DNA of 60,681 bases, from the NCBI GenBank assembly GCA_937893015.1, contig CALBJX010000040.1:1-60681 (forward strand), written 5' to 3'. The DNA comes from an uncultured Verrucomicrobiales bacterium (GTDB lineage: Bacteria > Verrucomicrobiota > Verrucomicrobiia > Verrucomicrobiales > Akkermansiaceae). Shown here piece after piece: positions 34,326 through 43,262 of the stretch. Within the stretch, counting starts at the first letter, position 1, and each line of letters opens with the position of its first letter. The notes under the pieces were generated by a model. That model saw nothing but the letters and a program-made list of their open reading frames with translations, did no database searches and had not been told where the DNA came from. The translations under genes were made by a program, and so were the position numbers.

Positions 34326-35243
34326 TTACTCCCCGCAGCGGGCGTAGCGTTTGAGAGCCTCGATGAAGGAGAGGCTCAGCGGGCCGAGGTTGCGGTTGCG
34401 GTGCGTCAGGTAGCCGATGCGCATCGTGCCCTTGTGTTTGAGGGGGATGGCGACGATTTTCGGGTTGGTGAGCTCGAAATCGTGTACGCCGCTGCAGACG
34501 GTGTAGCCCTTGATGCCGATGAGCAGGTTGAAGAGTGTCGCGCGGTCGCTCACGCGCACCTTACGGCCGTGCTCTTCTGTGCTGAACATCTCTTCGGAGA
34601 AGAAAAAGGAGTTGTGGCGGCCCTGGTCGTAAAACAGGTAGGGGTAGGCCTGCAGCTCTTTGAGCCGCACATAGGGGCGATCGGCCAGCGGGTGGTCGCG
34701 GCTGAGGAAGACATGCGGCTTGGCCTCGATGATTTCCGTGAACACGCAGTCCCGCTCGCGGAAGATTTTGCGCAGCACGTTTTCGTTGAAGTCGTTGAGG
34801 TAGAGAATGCCCAGTGCGCTGCGCATCTCTGCGACATCCTCGATGATGCCGTAGGTCTCCGTCTCGCGGAAGGAGAAATCGTACAAATCGCCTTCGTGCT
34901 CGCGGATGAGGTCGGCAAAGGCGCGCACGGCGAAGGAGTAGTGCTGGGAGGAGATGGCGAAGAGACGCTTGCCGCTCTGTTTCTGTAGGAATTTGCCTTG
35001 TAAGAGTTCCGCCTGTTCGAGCACCTGCCGCGCGTAGGCCAGAAACTCCTCGCCTTTGTGCGTGGTGGTGATGCCGCGGGCGGTGCGCTTGTAGAGCAGG
35101 AACCCGAGCTCATCCTCCACCTCGTGAATGGTTTTCGTGAGGCTCGGCTGGGAAACAAAGAGTGCCTTGGCCGCGCCTGTCACGGAACCGATGTCCGCCA
35201 CGGCCACAAGATACCGCATTTTTTGCAGCGTCAGGGTGTTCAT
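34326..35243 (-). CDS. LysR-family transcriptional regulator
   Basis: 305 residues. The N-terminal winged helix-turn-helix has G-S-V-T-G-A-A-K-A-L-F-V-S-Q-P-S-L-T-K-T-I. Residues ~90-300 are the LysR effector domain (L-F-A-I-S-S-Q-H-Y-S-F-A-V, R-D-H-P-L-A-D-R-P). The ligand is unknown. The start at 35243 (MNTLTLQKM) was chosen because an earlier in-frame ATG at 35255 overlaps the -10 box TACAAT. The transporter gene upstream on the same strand is a possible target but is separated by a palindromic element. Confidence 0.93.
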   Translation of the reverse strand: MNTLTLQKMRYLVAVADIGSVTGAAKALFVSQPSLTKTIHEVEDELGFLLYKRTARGITTTHKGEEFLAYARQVLEQAELLQGKFLQKQSGKRLFAISSQHYSFAVRAFADLIREHEGDLYDFSFRETETYGIIEDVAEMRSALGILYLNDFNENVLRKIFRERDCVFTEIIEAKPHVFLSRDHPLADRPYVRLKELQAYPYLFYDQGRHNSFFFSEEMFSTEEHGRKVRVSDRATLFNLLIGIKGYTVCSGVHDFELTNPKIVAIPLKHKGTMRIGYLTHRNRNLGPLSLSFIEALKRYARCGE

Positions 35244-35253
35244 GTGCTTCGTC

Positions 35254-35281
35254 ATTGTAGCGCAGAAAGGAGGAGATGCAA
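35254..35281 (-). promoter_or_regulatory. LysR gene promoter
   Basis: On the minus strand TTGCAT (35281-35276), 16-base spacer, TACAAT (35259-35254), then 10 bases to the chosen ATG. The box overlaps an alternative ATG, which is thereby excluded. Confidence 0.75.
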
Positions 35282-35337
35282 GGAAAATGGAGCGATAAGG
35301 TGATTGAAAGTTTTATAGGGAAGCCATAGCCTGTGGT

Positions 35338-35534
35338 TATGTACGATTTACGATTTACGATGTACGAAGTCAATTTTGGCGCGGCTTCGCCGCGCAAGGA
35401 AAAGGTACAAAGGGCGCAAAGCGCATTTGAAAGGTTAGCCATTGATGAACGCTTTGCGTCCTTCTACCTTTTATCCTTGCGAGCGTAGCGAACGGAACTC
35501 AAACTTCGTACTTCGTACATCGTCCATCGTACAT
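35338..35534. repeat. 197-bp palindromic intergenic element
   Basis: The left end (35338-35370) has tandem TACGATT/TACGATG units; the right end (35503-35534) has the inverse, CTTCGTAC/ATCGTAC units. Inside, AAAAGGTACAAAGGGCGCAAAGC (in part) is mirrored by GCTTTGCGTCCTTCTACCTTTT, and CGCGGCTTCGCCGCG is a small hairpin. The whole segment folds back on itself. It fills the gap between the transporter and LysR genes. Confidence 0.75.
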
Positions 35535-37126
35535 CAAACGAGGGCTTTCGCCAACAAGGCCATGAGTATCAACGCGGCGGGGTAGACCGTGGCGTAGGCG
35601 ATGACCGGGGTCTGCTTGTCTGTCTTGGCGGTGATGGCACCGAGGGCGGGGGTGGAGGTCATGCCGCCGCAGATGCCGCCGAGAGCTTCCTCCATGCTGA
35701 GATGCAGGACACGGCGGGCGAAGGCGTAGCCGATGAGCAGGGGAACGGACGTGACGGCTACGCCGATGAAGAACATCGTGAGCCCTTGTTGCCGCAGGGT
35801 TTCCACCAGAGCGGAGCCGCCGCTGACACCCGCGCCCGCCAGAAAGAGCATGAGCGCGAACTCCATGAGCAGAATGCGGGCGTTGCGCGGCATGTAGCCC
35901 GCCACGGGGCCGATGTGCCCGAAGTGCCCGAGGATGAGCGCCACCAGCAGGGGACCGCCCGCCATGCCGAGGGAGAAACCGCCGCCCTCCCCGCTGCCGA
36001 GGGTCAGCTTGCCGACGGCGATACCCAGTGCCACGCCGACGCTCAGGGACAGGATGTCCGCCGTGCCGATGGCCGTGCTGCGGTGGCGGCACTTGGTCTT
36101 GAAGGCGGCGATGTCCTGCGGCAAGCCCACCACGCGGAGGACATCGTTGCGGATGATTTCCGTGTCGTCCGAGGGCACAAAGGTGACCCCGAGGCGCGTG
36201 ATGCGGGAGACGATGACACCATCGTAGACCAGCGTATCCAGCTCGCCCAGCGTGCGGTTGCTCATGCTCTTCTCCAGCACGATGACCTCCGCGCTCTCGC
36301 CCGCGAAGCGGTTGCCGACGGGGGCGTCCTCATCCACGCTGCCGATGAGCAGAGCGTCGCGCTCCATCTGCTCGCGGGTGCCGACCAGCAGCACGCTTGC
36401 TCCCGCCTCCCAGCAATCTTCCGCCTGCAGGGGCACCAAGCGGCCCTCGCGCAGAATGCGGGTGACACGGCATTGCAGCAGCCCCTCATGCACGGTGGCG
36501 GCGATCGGTGTGCCGAGCAGCTTCGGGTGGGAGACCTTGACTACGCGGGTGATAATCTGCTGCGGGTCGGCGGCGGTATCGGTGCGGCGCGTGCTTTCCC
36601 AAGGGCAGTGCAGCAGGCGCGGCAGCACTTGCACGAAGAGCACCACGCCCACCACGCCGAAGGGGTAGACGACGCCGTAGCCGATGTTGACGGCGGCGGT
36701 ATCCGCACCCGCCTGTTGCAGGGCCTCCGTCGCGGCGGCGAGACCGGGTGTGCTGGTGCAGGCTCCGGCAAAGAGCCCCGCGCCGACGGCGTGGGAGATG
36801 CCGAAAAGTTCGCAGCCCGCCCAAGTGATGCACCAGGCCGTGCCCACCACCACGAGGGAGAGCAGCACCAACCCCGCCCCGCGGCTGCGCAGGGAGGCGA
36901 AGAAGCGGTTGCCCGCGCCCAAGCCTACGCAGTACACGAAGAGCGCGGTGCCGAGCTCCGTCACCCCTTGCGGTACGCGGAGCCCGAAATGCCCCGCCGC
37001 CAGCGCGACAAAAAGCACGCCCGAGCTGCCGAGCGACACGCCTTTCACGGAGATGCGCCCGAGGGCCAGGCCGAGCGCCAGCACGGCAAAGAGCACGAAA
37101 ACAGGGGTGTGCAAGAGTGCGTCCAT
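35534..37126 (-). CDS. AspT/YidE/YbjL-family transporter
   Basis: 530 residues. Two homologous membrane halves (~1-165 and ~350-530), each with conserved G-A-C-T-S-T-P-G-L / G-G-M-T-S-T-P-A-L loops, flank two RCK_C (TrkA-C) domains (~190-340, with V-S-R-I-T-R-L and G-D/N-D-V-L-R-V-V-G). This is the aspartate:alanine exchanger superfamily layout. The substrate is not known. The start at 37126 (MDALLHTPVF) was preferred over 37150, which overlaps the upstream stop. Downstream of the DUF805 gene by 13 bases. Confidence 0.9.
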   Translation of the reverse strand: MDALLHTPVFVLFAVLALGLALGRISVKGVSLGSSGVLFVALAAGHFGLRVPQGVTELGTALFVYCVGLGAGNRFFASLRSRGAGLVLLSLVVVGTAWCITWAGCELFGISHAVGAGLFAGACTSTPGLAAATEALQQAGADTAAVNIGYGVVYPFGVVGVVLFVQVLPRLLHCPWESTRRTDTAADPQQIITRVVKVSHPKLLGTPIAATVHEGLLQCRVTRILREGRLVPLQAEDCWEAGASVLLVGTREQMERDALLIGSVDEDAPVGNRFAGESAEVIVLEKSMSNRTLGELDTLVYDGVIVSRITRLGVTFVPSDDTEIIRNDVLRVVGLPQDIAAFKTKCRHRSTAIGTADILSLSVGVALGIAVGKLTLGSGEGGGFSLGMAGGPLLVALILGHFGHIGPVAGYMPRNARILLMEFALMLFLAGAGVSGGSALVETLRQQGLTMFFIGVAVTSVPLLIGYAFARRVLHLSMEEALGGICGGMTSTPALGAITAKTDKQTPVIAYATVYPAALILMALLAKALV

Positions 37127-37139
37127 GGCGTGCGCGGGC

Positions 37140-37559
37140 TCAGGCTTCACGTGTCTCGTTCACGAAACCGCAGATGACGGCATGGCTGAGTGCCACGATA
37201 CCCCCCACGAGGAAAAGCAGCACGAGGAAGGGCTGCGCCGTGGCGAGCACCTTCTCGCTCAGGTTCGGCACCAGAAGCAGCAAGGCCGCCATCCCGGCAA
37301 AGCTGAAGAGACAGTGCTCTGCGTGGTTGCCCGTGCTCCGCATGCGGCGGGCGGAGACAGCGAGCGCGGGGATAAGCAGCAGGGCCATGACGAGGGAGAG
37401 CAGCAGCGACCAAGGGCAGAGCAGGGCACAGAGCACCTCGGGAACGGCCGTCAAGCCCATCGTCATCCACCAATCTTTCCGCGTTGCGGTACCATTGAAT
37501 CGAAACAGGAAACGTAACATAGCTGATAGCGAAAAGGGGTTGTCCTTTCCGGCGTCCAT
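37140..37559 (-). CDS. DUF805-like membrane protein
   Basis: 139 residues. F-L-F-R-F-N-G-T-A-T-R-K-D-W-W resembles the DUF805 opening (aromatic, GR-x-x-R-x-x-(W/Y)W), and I-P-A-L-A-V-S-A-R-R-M-R-S-T-G resembles its RRLHDTG motif. Four hydrophobic helices. Start codons at 37559 and 37520 (M-L-R-F-L-F) are both possible; the first is given. Likely co-transcribed with the transporter. Role unknown. Confidence 0.65.
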   Translation of the reverse strand: MDAGKDNPFSLSAMLRFLFRFNGTATRKDWWMTMGLTAVPEVLCALLCPWSLLLSLVMALLLIPALAVSARRMRSTGNHAEHCLFSFAGMAALLLLVPNLSEKVLATAQPFLVLLFLVGGIVALSHAVICGFVNETREA

Positions 37560-37718
37560 GGTACGCCCCGCGCGGCGTTTTGAAAAATACATCCTTTTTG
37601 TGCCTTTTCATAACTCTTCGCTATAGATAACAGGGGGTTATTGCCGCACAATGTCCGAGGCTATGGACGGTGCTGAGCGAAAATCACCGCCTCTTGCAGG
37701 GTGAATCGGGGAATGAGC

Positions 37719-37748
37719 TTGACAAAGGGCTATCGGAACCGCTAAAAC
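37719..37748 (+). promoter_or_regulatory. fmt promoter, near-leaderless
   Basis: TTGACA (37719-37724), 18-base spacer, TAAAAC (37743-37748), then only 6 bases to the fmt ATG. Confidence 0.65.
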
Positions 37749-37754
37749 AGGGCT

Positions 37755-38738
37755 ATGCGAATTGTCATGATGGCAACGGGGGATATCGCTATTCCTTCTT
37801 TCCGCTGTTTGGTGCGTACGGGTGAGCTGGTGGCCTTGATTACCCAGCCGGATCGCCCCGTGGGGCGTCACATGACGCTGACCCCGCCCCGCATTAAAGT
37901 GTGTGCGGAGGAGGCGGGCATCCCCGTCTTCCAGCCCGAGAAGATGCGCGACCCCGAGGCCGTGGCGCAGCTGCGTGCCTACCGCCCCGATGTGGTGGTG
38001 GTGATGGCCTATGGGCAGATTCTCTCGCAGGAGGTCATCGATGTGCCGACCGTGGCCTGCATCAATGCGCATGCCTCCCTGTTGCCCCGCCACCGCGGGG
38101 CTGCCTGCATTCAGGCCGCCATTGAAGCGGGCGACGATGAGACGGGCATCACCATCATGCATGTGGTGAAGAAGCTTGATGCCGGCGACATCATCACCCG
38201 CGTGAAGATTCCCCTCCAAGGCCGAGAGACGGCGGAATCGTTGCACGATGATTTGGCGGAGCTCGCCCCTAAGGCACTGACGGAAGCGTTGGAGATTCTT
38301 GCCGCCGGGCGCGACGAGCGCACGGAGCAGGATGAAAACCTCATGACCTACGCCCCCAAGCTGCTGCGAGCCCACGGCCAGATTGACTGGACACAGCCCG
38401 CCCTGCAGGTGTCGCGCAAAATCCGCGCCTATCACTCATGGCCGGGCACATTCACCATTTATCCCAGCGTGAAGAGCGGCACGGACAAACCGCTGAAAAT
38501 CTTCCCTCCCGTGGAGGTCTTTTCAAGCTATCCCAAGTCCGTGGACGCCCGCCCCGGCATGGTGTTGGAATCCGGGCCGGATGGTATGCTCGTCTCCTGC
38601 GGCGGTCGCCACGGCGGGGCGGTGCTCATCATGACCATGCAGCCGGTGGGCGCCCGTAAGATGAATGCGGAAAGCTTCTTCGCCGGGCACAAAATCCCTG
38701 CGGGCACGATTCTCGGTCTCCCGAGCGGGCAGAATTGA
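37755..38738 (+). CDS. fmt: Methionyl-tRNA formyltransferase
   Basis: 327 residues. It formylates initiator Met-tRNA using 10-formyl-THF. The formyltransferase core has A-Y-G-Q-I-L, I-N-A-H-A-S-L-L-P-R-H-R-G (catalytic Asn/His region) and V-V-K-K-L-D-A-G-D-I-I with the essential Asp. The C-terminal OB-like domain (from ~210) includes R-K-I-R-A-Y-H-S-W-P-G-T. The usual def neighbour is absent; a lipoprotein gene and tyrA follow. Confidence 0.93.
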   Translation: MRIVMMATGDIAIPSFRCLVRTGELVALITQPDRPVGRHMTLTPPRIKVCAEEAGIPVFQPEKMRDPEAVAQLRAYRPDVVVVMAYGQILSQEVIDVPTVACINAHASLLPRHRGAACIQAAIEAGDDETGITIMHVVKKLDAGDIITRVKIPLQGRETAESLHDDLAELAPKALTEALEILAAGRDERTEQDENLMTYAPKLLRAHGQIDWTQPALQVSRKIRAYHSWPGTFTIYPSVKSGTDKPLKIFPPVEVFSSYPKSVDARPGMVLESGPDGMLVSCGGRHGGAVLIMTMQPVGARKMNAESFFAGHKIPAGTILGLPSGQN

Positions 38739-38758
38739 GGCGCGAACAGGATTTGGAT

Positions 38759-38787
38759 TTGACTTGCCCGTGCGCGAGGCGTATGCT
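38759..38787 (+). promoter_or_regulatory. Promoter of the Pro/Ala-rich lipoprotein gene
   Basis: TTGACT (38759-38764), 17-base spacer, TATGCT (38782-38787), giving a leader of about 20 bases. Unlike fmt and rimO, this gene has a true short leader. Confidence 0.7.
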
Positions 38788-38812
38788 GTGCGCAGACAAA
38801 CACCATCCTCCG

Positions 38813-39514
38813 ATGACGATGAAAAAGACTTCCCTGCTGGCCTCTTTTGCGTTCACGGCAGCTGTTCTCAGCTCCTGTGTGTACTACACGCCTCCCGTGG
38901 CGGATATGCCCTATAAAGGCAACAACGGGCGCACCGCTTACCCGAACACGTGGATGACGCAGCCGCCCGCTGCAACGCCTGCGGCCGTGGCTCCTGCCGT
39001 GCCCGTTCCCGCTCCTGCGCTGCCTGTCGGCACGGCGGTCGCTTCTCCGCGTGCGGCGGCACCTGCCGCCAAGCCTGCACCTCAGTCAGCTCCGGCTCCG
39101 GCCCCGGCGCCCACTCCTGCTGCCAAAACGCCGGCGGTGACACATCCGGAGGTGACCATCGTCCCGGATCCCCCCAAACCTATCGCCATCCCTGCCGTCG
39201 TGACCCCGCCCCCTGCTCCCAAGCCCGTGGTGGTGTCGACGCCGGATCCTGCGCCCGCGCCGGCCCCCGAACCGGCGGCAACGGCTAAGCCCGCGGCCGC
39301 TGCCTCTACCGCGGCTGCAGGAGCCGACCCCAAGAGCATCACCAACCAGGGCCCCATTCCCGTCGCTACCCGCGTGGAGGGCGACCCGACGCGCGTGTAT
39401 AACCCGCTGGATCCCAGCAAAACTATCCGCGTGACGGACAAGACGGGCAAGCCGTTCCCCAGTGGCAAGGAGCTCAAGGTGCGCGGCACGAATTTCCACT
39501 TCTACGTTCCGTAA
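38813..39514 (+). CDS. Pro/Ala-rich lipoprotein
   Basis: 233 residues (231 if the second ATG, at 38819, is used). Lipoprotein signal M-K-K-T-S-L-L-A-S-F-A-F-T-A-A-V-L-S-S-C. Residues ~45-165 are a Pro/Ala/Val-rich extended linker. The ~65-residue C-terminus (P-T-R-V-Y-N-P-L-D-P-S-K-T-I-R-V) is compact and may be the functional end. Such linkers span the periplasm or cell wall. An extended ORF start upstream lies before the promoter and is rejected. tyrA begins 3 bases after the stop. Confidence 0.7.
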   Translation: MTMKKTSLLASFAFTAAVLSSCVYYTPPVADMPYKGNNGRTAYPNTWMTQPPAATPAAVAPAVPVPAPALPVGTAVASPRAAAPAAKPAPQSAPAPAPAPTPAAKTPAVTHPEVTIVPDPPKPIAIPAVVTPPPAPKPVVVSTPDPAPAPAPEPAATAKPAAAASTAAAGADPKSITNQGPIPVATRVEGDPTRVYNPLDPSKTIRVTDKTGKPFPSGKELKVRGTNFHFYVP

Positions 39515-39517
39515 ATC

Positions 39518-40393
39518 GTGGCTTCCCCTTTCCGAAAAATTGCCGTGTTCGGCCCCGGCCTGCTCGGCGGCTCGATTGCCATGGCCGTGCATGAGCGCAT
39601 GCCCGAGGCAGAGCTGCGCATTTGGGCCCGCCGCGAGCAGCCTCTCGCGTTTGCCCGCGAACACGGGTTGACGGAGCACACCTTCACCGATCCCGTGAAG
39701 GCGGCACGCGGGGCAGACCTCATCATCCTCGCCACTCCCATCGGTGTGTTCGAGGACCTGTGCCACCGCATGCTTTCCTCTATCGACCACGATGCCGTGG
39801 TGACGGACGTGGGCTCCGTGAAGGCTTATGTGCACCGCACGACGGGTGCCTTCCTGACGGAGCGCAAGCGCCTCTTCATCGGCTCCCACCCCATGGCCGG
39901 CAAGGAGAAGCAGGGCATCGAGAGTGCTGTGCCCGACCTGTTGGACGGCGCGACTGTCGCCCTCACCAATCCGCACCATGTGGCGGAGGAAAAGGTGCAG
40001 AAGCTGGCGGACTTCTGGGCGATGCTCGGCTGCTCTACCTACCTCATGGACCCGCGCAACCACGACCGCGCGGTGGCACGCATCTCGCACATGCCGCACA
40101 TCATGGCCGCGCTCACGGCGCGCAACGCTTCGCAGGGCGATGTCCCCATGGCGGATTTGCAGCAGCTCGCCGCCACCGGCTTCCGCGACACGACGCGCGT
40201 GTGCTCCGGCCCCGCGCCCATGTGGGCGGATATCCTGTGGGAGAATGACGTGGCTATCCGCGAGCTCCTGCACAACTGCGTGGAGGATTTGCAGCAGCTC
40301 ATCACCCTGCTGGAAGAGCAGGATAAGGTGGGCGTGCGCGAGTGGCTGGAGGAAGCGAAGAGCTCCTGCGAGACCATCCGCAACGGCAAGTAA
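39518..40393 (+). CDS. tyrA: Prephenate dehydrogenase
   Basis: 291 residues from GTG. The NAD(P)-binding G-P-G-L-L-G-G-S-I-A is at ~12-21. D-V-G-S-V-K and G-S-H-P-M-A-G-K-E-K-Q-G are TyrA hallmarks, with the catalytic histidine in S-H-P-M-A-G. The later D-H-D/R-A-V-A-R-I-S-H-M-P-H segment is typical of the prephenate dehydrogenase C-domain. It converts prephenate to 4-hydroxyphenylpyruvate (or arogenate to tyrosine; not distinguishable here). No ACT or chorismate mutase domain. hemL follows after 5 bases. Confidence 0.93.
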   Translation: MASPFRKIAVFGPGLLGGSIAMAVHERMPEAELRIWARREQPLAFAREHGLTEHTFTDPVKAARGADLIILATPIGVFEDLCHRMLSSIDHDAVVTDVGSVKAYVHRTTGAFLTERKRLFIGSHPMAGKEKQGIESAVPDLLDGATVALTNPHHVAEEKVQKLADFWAMLGCSTYLMDPRNHDRAVARISHMPHIMAALTARNASQGDVPMADLQQLAATGFRDTTRVCSGPAPMWADILWENDVAIRELLHNCVEDLQQLITLLEEQDKVGVREWLEEAKSSCETIRNGK

Positions 40394-40398
40394 GTCTT

Positions 40399-41679
40399 AT
40401 GATATCCGAGGAACTTTTTGAACGCGCCTGCAAGGTGATTCCCGGCGGTGTGAACTCCCCCGTCCGCGCCTTCCGCCGCTTGGAACGCGCACCCTTCTTC
40501 GTCTCCCGCGCACAGGGCGCACACTTGTGGGATGAGGACGGCAAGCAGTACATCGACTATGTGGGCACATGGGGCCCCGCCATCCTCGGCCATGCGCCCA
40601 AGCCCGTGCTGGATGCCGTGATGGCCGCCGTGCCGAACGGCCTCGGCTACGGCATCCCCACCCGTGTGGAGGTGGACATGGCGGAGACTGTCTGCCGTTG
40701 GGTGCCCTCCATTCAGAAAGTGCGCATGACCAACAGCGGCACGGAGGCGACCATGAGCGCCGTCCGCCTCGCCCGCGGGTACACGGGGCGCAAGTACATC
40801 ATCAAGTTTGAGGGCTGCTACCACGGGCATGTGGACAGCCTGCTCGTCTCGGCGGGCAGCGGTGCTCTCACCCACGGCGAGCCCGACAGCGCGGGTGTCC
40901 CCGCGGAGTTCGCCGCGCTCACCCTCGCCCTGCCGTACAACGATGAACAGGCGGTGAAGGATGCCTTCGCCCAATATCCCGGCCAAATCGCAGGCGTGAT
41001 TGTGGAGCCGTACCCCGGCAACGCGGGCTTCTACCTGCCGAAGCCCGGCTATCTCGAGTTCCTGCGCGACATCACCGCCAAGGAGGGTGCATTGCTCATC
41101 TTTGACGAGGTGATGACGGGCTTCCGCATTTCCCCCGCAGGCGTGCAGGGCCGTGTCGGCATCACGCCGGATCTCACCACGCTCGGCAAGGTCATCGGCG
41201 GCGGTCTGCCCGTCGGTGCCTTCGGCGGTCGCGCGGACATCATGGATTGCGTGTCGCCCCTCGGCCCCGTGTATCAGGCGGGCACGCTGAGCGGCAATCC
41301 CGTGGCCATGGCGGCGGGACTCGCTCAGCTCCGCGAGCTGGAGCGCACGAACGCCTACGAGCGCATGGAGCAGCTCGGCGCACGACTGGAGACGGGCGTC
41401 CGCCGCATCCTCGCCGACCTGCAACTGCCGCTCACCTTCAAGCGCTGCGGCTCCATGTGGTGCCTCTTCTTCACCACGCAGGATGTCTGCGACCTCAAAT
41501 CCGCCATGACGGGTGACTTCGACATGTTCCGCCGCTACTTCCTCTCCATGCTGGAGCAGGGGGTCTACGTCGCCCCCTCGCCCTATGAGACGGGCTTCAT
41601 CTCCGCTGCCCACACAGAGGCGGACATCGACGCCACGCTGGCGGCCATGCAGATGGCTCTGCGCACGGCGAAGGACTGA
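40399..41679 (+). CDS. hemL: Glutamate-1-semialdehyde 2,1-aminomutase
   Basis: 426 residues, normal length. PLP enzyme making 5-aminolevulinate in the C5 haem pathway. The opening F-E-R-A-C-K-V-I-P-G-G-V-N-S-P-V-R-A-F is diagnostic. N-S-G-T-E-A and G-C-Y-H-G-H-V-D bind the cofactor. Lys264 in T-L-G-K-V-I-G-G-G-L-P forms the Schiff base. The start at 40399 gives MISEELFERA, 5 bases after tyrA. hemA is not in the window. Confidence 0.96.
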   Translation: MISEELFERACKVIPGGVNSPVRAFRRLERAPFFVSRAQGAHLWDEDGKQYIDYVGTWGPAILGHAPKPVLDAVMAAVPNGLGYGIPTRVEVDMAETVCRWVPSIQKVRMTNSGTEATMSAVRLARGYTGRKYIIKFEGCYHGHVDSLLVSAGSGALTHGEPDSAGVPAEFAALTLALPYNDEQAVKDAFAQYPGQIAGVIVEPYPGNAGFYLPKPGYLEFLRDITAKEGALLIFDEVMTGFRISPAGVQGRVGITPDLTTLGKVIGGGLPVGAFGGRADIMDCVSPLGPVYQAGTLSGNPVAMAAGLAQLRELERTNAYERMEQLGARLETGVRRILADLQLPLTFKRCGSMWCLFFTTQDVCDLKSAMTGDFDMFRRYFLSMLEQGVYVAPSPYETGFISAAHTEADIDATLAAMQMALRTAKD

Positions 41680-41686
41680 ACAGGGC

Positions 41687-41715
41687 TTGATTTTCGGGGT
41701 AACTTGTGCTAGACT
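41687..41715 (+). promoter_or_regulatory. rimO promoter, near-leaderless
   Basis: TTGATT (41687-41692), 17-base spacer, TAGACT (41710-41715), then 6 bases to the rimO ATG. Confidence 0.75.
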
Positions 41716-41721
41716 CCGCTC

Positions 41722-43101
41722 ATGCCGATTCCGTTCTCTCTCATCTCGCTGGGCTGTGCCAAAAATCAGGTGGATTCCGAAATCATGGTCGGCCATCTTC
41801 TGGCGGCGGACTATGAGCGGCGGGAGGAGAGCGCGGAGGCAAAGGTCCTCATCATCAACACCTGCGCCTTCATCGACCCTGCCAAGCAGGAGGCCATCGA
41901 TACCATTTTCGAGGCCGTCCGTGCACGAGAGAACGGCGATGCCCCTGCCGATCAGCTCATCATTGTGGCGGGATGCCTCTCCCAGCGCTACGCCAAGGAT
42001 TTGGTGAAGCTCATGCCCGAGGTCGCTTGCTTCGTGGGCGTGGACATGATTTGTCATATCGCGGAGATTGTCGCGGCCTGTCTGGCGGGAACGAACGAAA
42101 AGATATACTCGACGAAGGTTTCCACGCTGATGCCGGACTTCGGCATGGCACGCTACCGCCTTTCTCCCTCGCACTTCGCCTATGTGAAGATTGCGGAAGG
42201 CTGCAACCACGCCTGTGCCTACTGCGTGATTCCCCGCATCCGCGGCGGCCACCGCAGCCGCCCGCAGGAGAACATCGTGCGCGAGGTCCGCGCCATGGTG
42301 GAGCAGGGGGTGAAGGAAATCAACCTCATTGCGCAGGATACGACCTACTACGGCATGGACCGCTGGGAGAAGCGCGCGACCAAGACCAGCGGCGTGGACT
42401 CCTCCAAGGGGGAATCGCTCGCCTCCCTCCTGCGCGAGCTGAACGACATTCCCGGGGAGTTCTGGATTCGCGTGCTCTACACCCACCCCGCGCATTGGAG
42501 CCGCGAGCTCATCGACACCTTTGCCGCCTGTGACAAGGTGGTGAAGTACGTGGACATCCCCCTGCAGCACATTGCCGACCACATTCTGGACGAGCAGCGC
42601 CGCAAGACGGACGGCGACACCATCCGTCGCCTCATCCGCGACCTGCGCACCGCCGTGCCCGGCATCGGCATCCGCACCACCTTCATCAGCGGTCTGCCCG
42701 GTGAGACGGAGGAAGACCATCTGGAATTGAAGGAGTTTGTGCGCGAATTCCGCTTTGAGCGTGCCGGCGTGTTCCCCTATTCCAAGGAGGAGGGCTCTCT
42801 GGCTGCCAAGATGCCGCACCAGGTGCACCACGCCACCAAGAAACGCCGCGCCAACGAAATTTCCATGCTCATGGCGGGTATCGCCGACGAGCTGGGGCAG
42901 GAGGCCGTCGGCACGACGATGCGCGTGCTCGTGGACGCTCCCGGCATGGCTCGCGGCGCGTGGGACGCCCCCGATGTGGATGCCTGCATCCACGTGGACC
43001 CGGCCTTACCGGTCGGTGCGTTCGCGGATGTTACCATTGCGGACGCCATCGCCTACGAGCTCTTTGCCGAGGGTGCGGAGGAAACGATGGAGGAGGGGTG
43101 A
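41722..43101 (+). CDS. rimO: Ribosomal protein S12 methylthiotransferase
   Basis: 459 residues with the MTTase layout. The N-terminal UPF0004 domain has cysteines in S-L-G-C-A-K-N-Q-V-D-S-E, I-N-T-C-A-F-I and V-A-G-C-L-S-Q. The radical-SAM cluster Cys161/165/168 is in C-N-H-A-C-A-Y-C-V-I-P. A C-terminal TRAM domain begins ~390. G-C-A-K-N-x-V-D-S-E and the I-P-R-I-R-G motif favour RimO over MiaB. It methylthiolates the conserved aspartate of S12. Confidence 0.93.
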   Translation: MPIPFSLISLGCAKNQVDSEIMVGHLLAADYERREESAEAKVLIINTCAFIDPAKQEAIDTIFEAVRARENGDAPADQLIIVAGCLSQRYAKDLVKLMPEVACFVGVDMICHIAEIVAACLAGTNEKIYSTKVSTLMPDFGMARYRLSPSHFAYVKIAEGCNHACAYCVIPRIRGGHRSRPQENIVREVRAMVEQGVKEINLIAQDTTYYGMDRWEKRATKTSGVDSSKGESLASLLRELNDIPGEFWIRVLYTHPAHWSRELIDTFAACDKVVKYVDIPLQHIADHILDEQRRKTDGDTIRRLIRDLRTAVPGIGIRTTFISGLPGETEEDHLELKEFVREFRFERAGVFPYSKEEGSLAAKMPHQVHHATKKRRANEISMLMAGIADELGQEAVGTTMRVLVDAPGMARGAWDAPDVDACIHVDPALPVGAFADVTIADAIAYELFAEGAEETMEEG

Positions 43102-43164
43102 ATCCTTCCTGTCGGAGCGGGGCAAGAGAGCGCCGCATAAGTCTCCGTCCGCAGCACTTTCTCC

Positions 43165-43193
43165 TTGACCGAGGAAGGTTAGACGAGTAGTAT
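43165..43193 (+). promoter_or_regulatory. pflB promoter
   Basis: TTGACC (43165-43170), 17-base spacer, TAGTAT (43188-43193). The leader of roughly 60 bases contains an alternating ACGCGCGCGT tract, unlike the near-leaderless genes nearby. Confidence 0.65.
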
Positions 43194-43262
43194 AGCAATG
43201 GTTACTTGCAGGGATGTACGCGCGCGTGCGTCCGTGAACAGATTTAACTCCCATATCCATTC

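Noticed and set aside
40039..42993. Very long minus-strand open frame opposite tyrA-hemL-rimO
   Set aside because: It lies opposite three recognised genes; the His/Gly/Val-rich translation is typical of GC-rich antisense frames.
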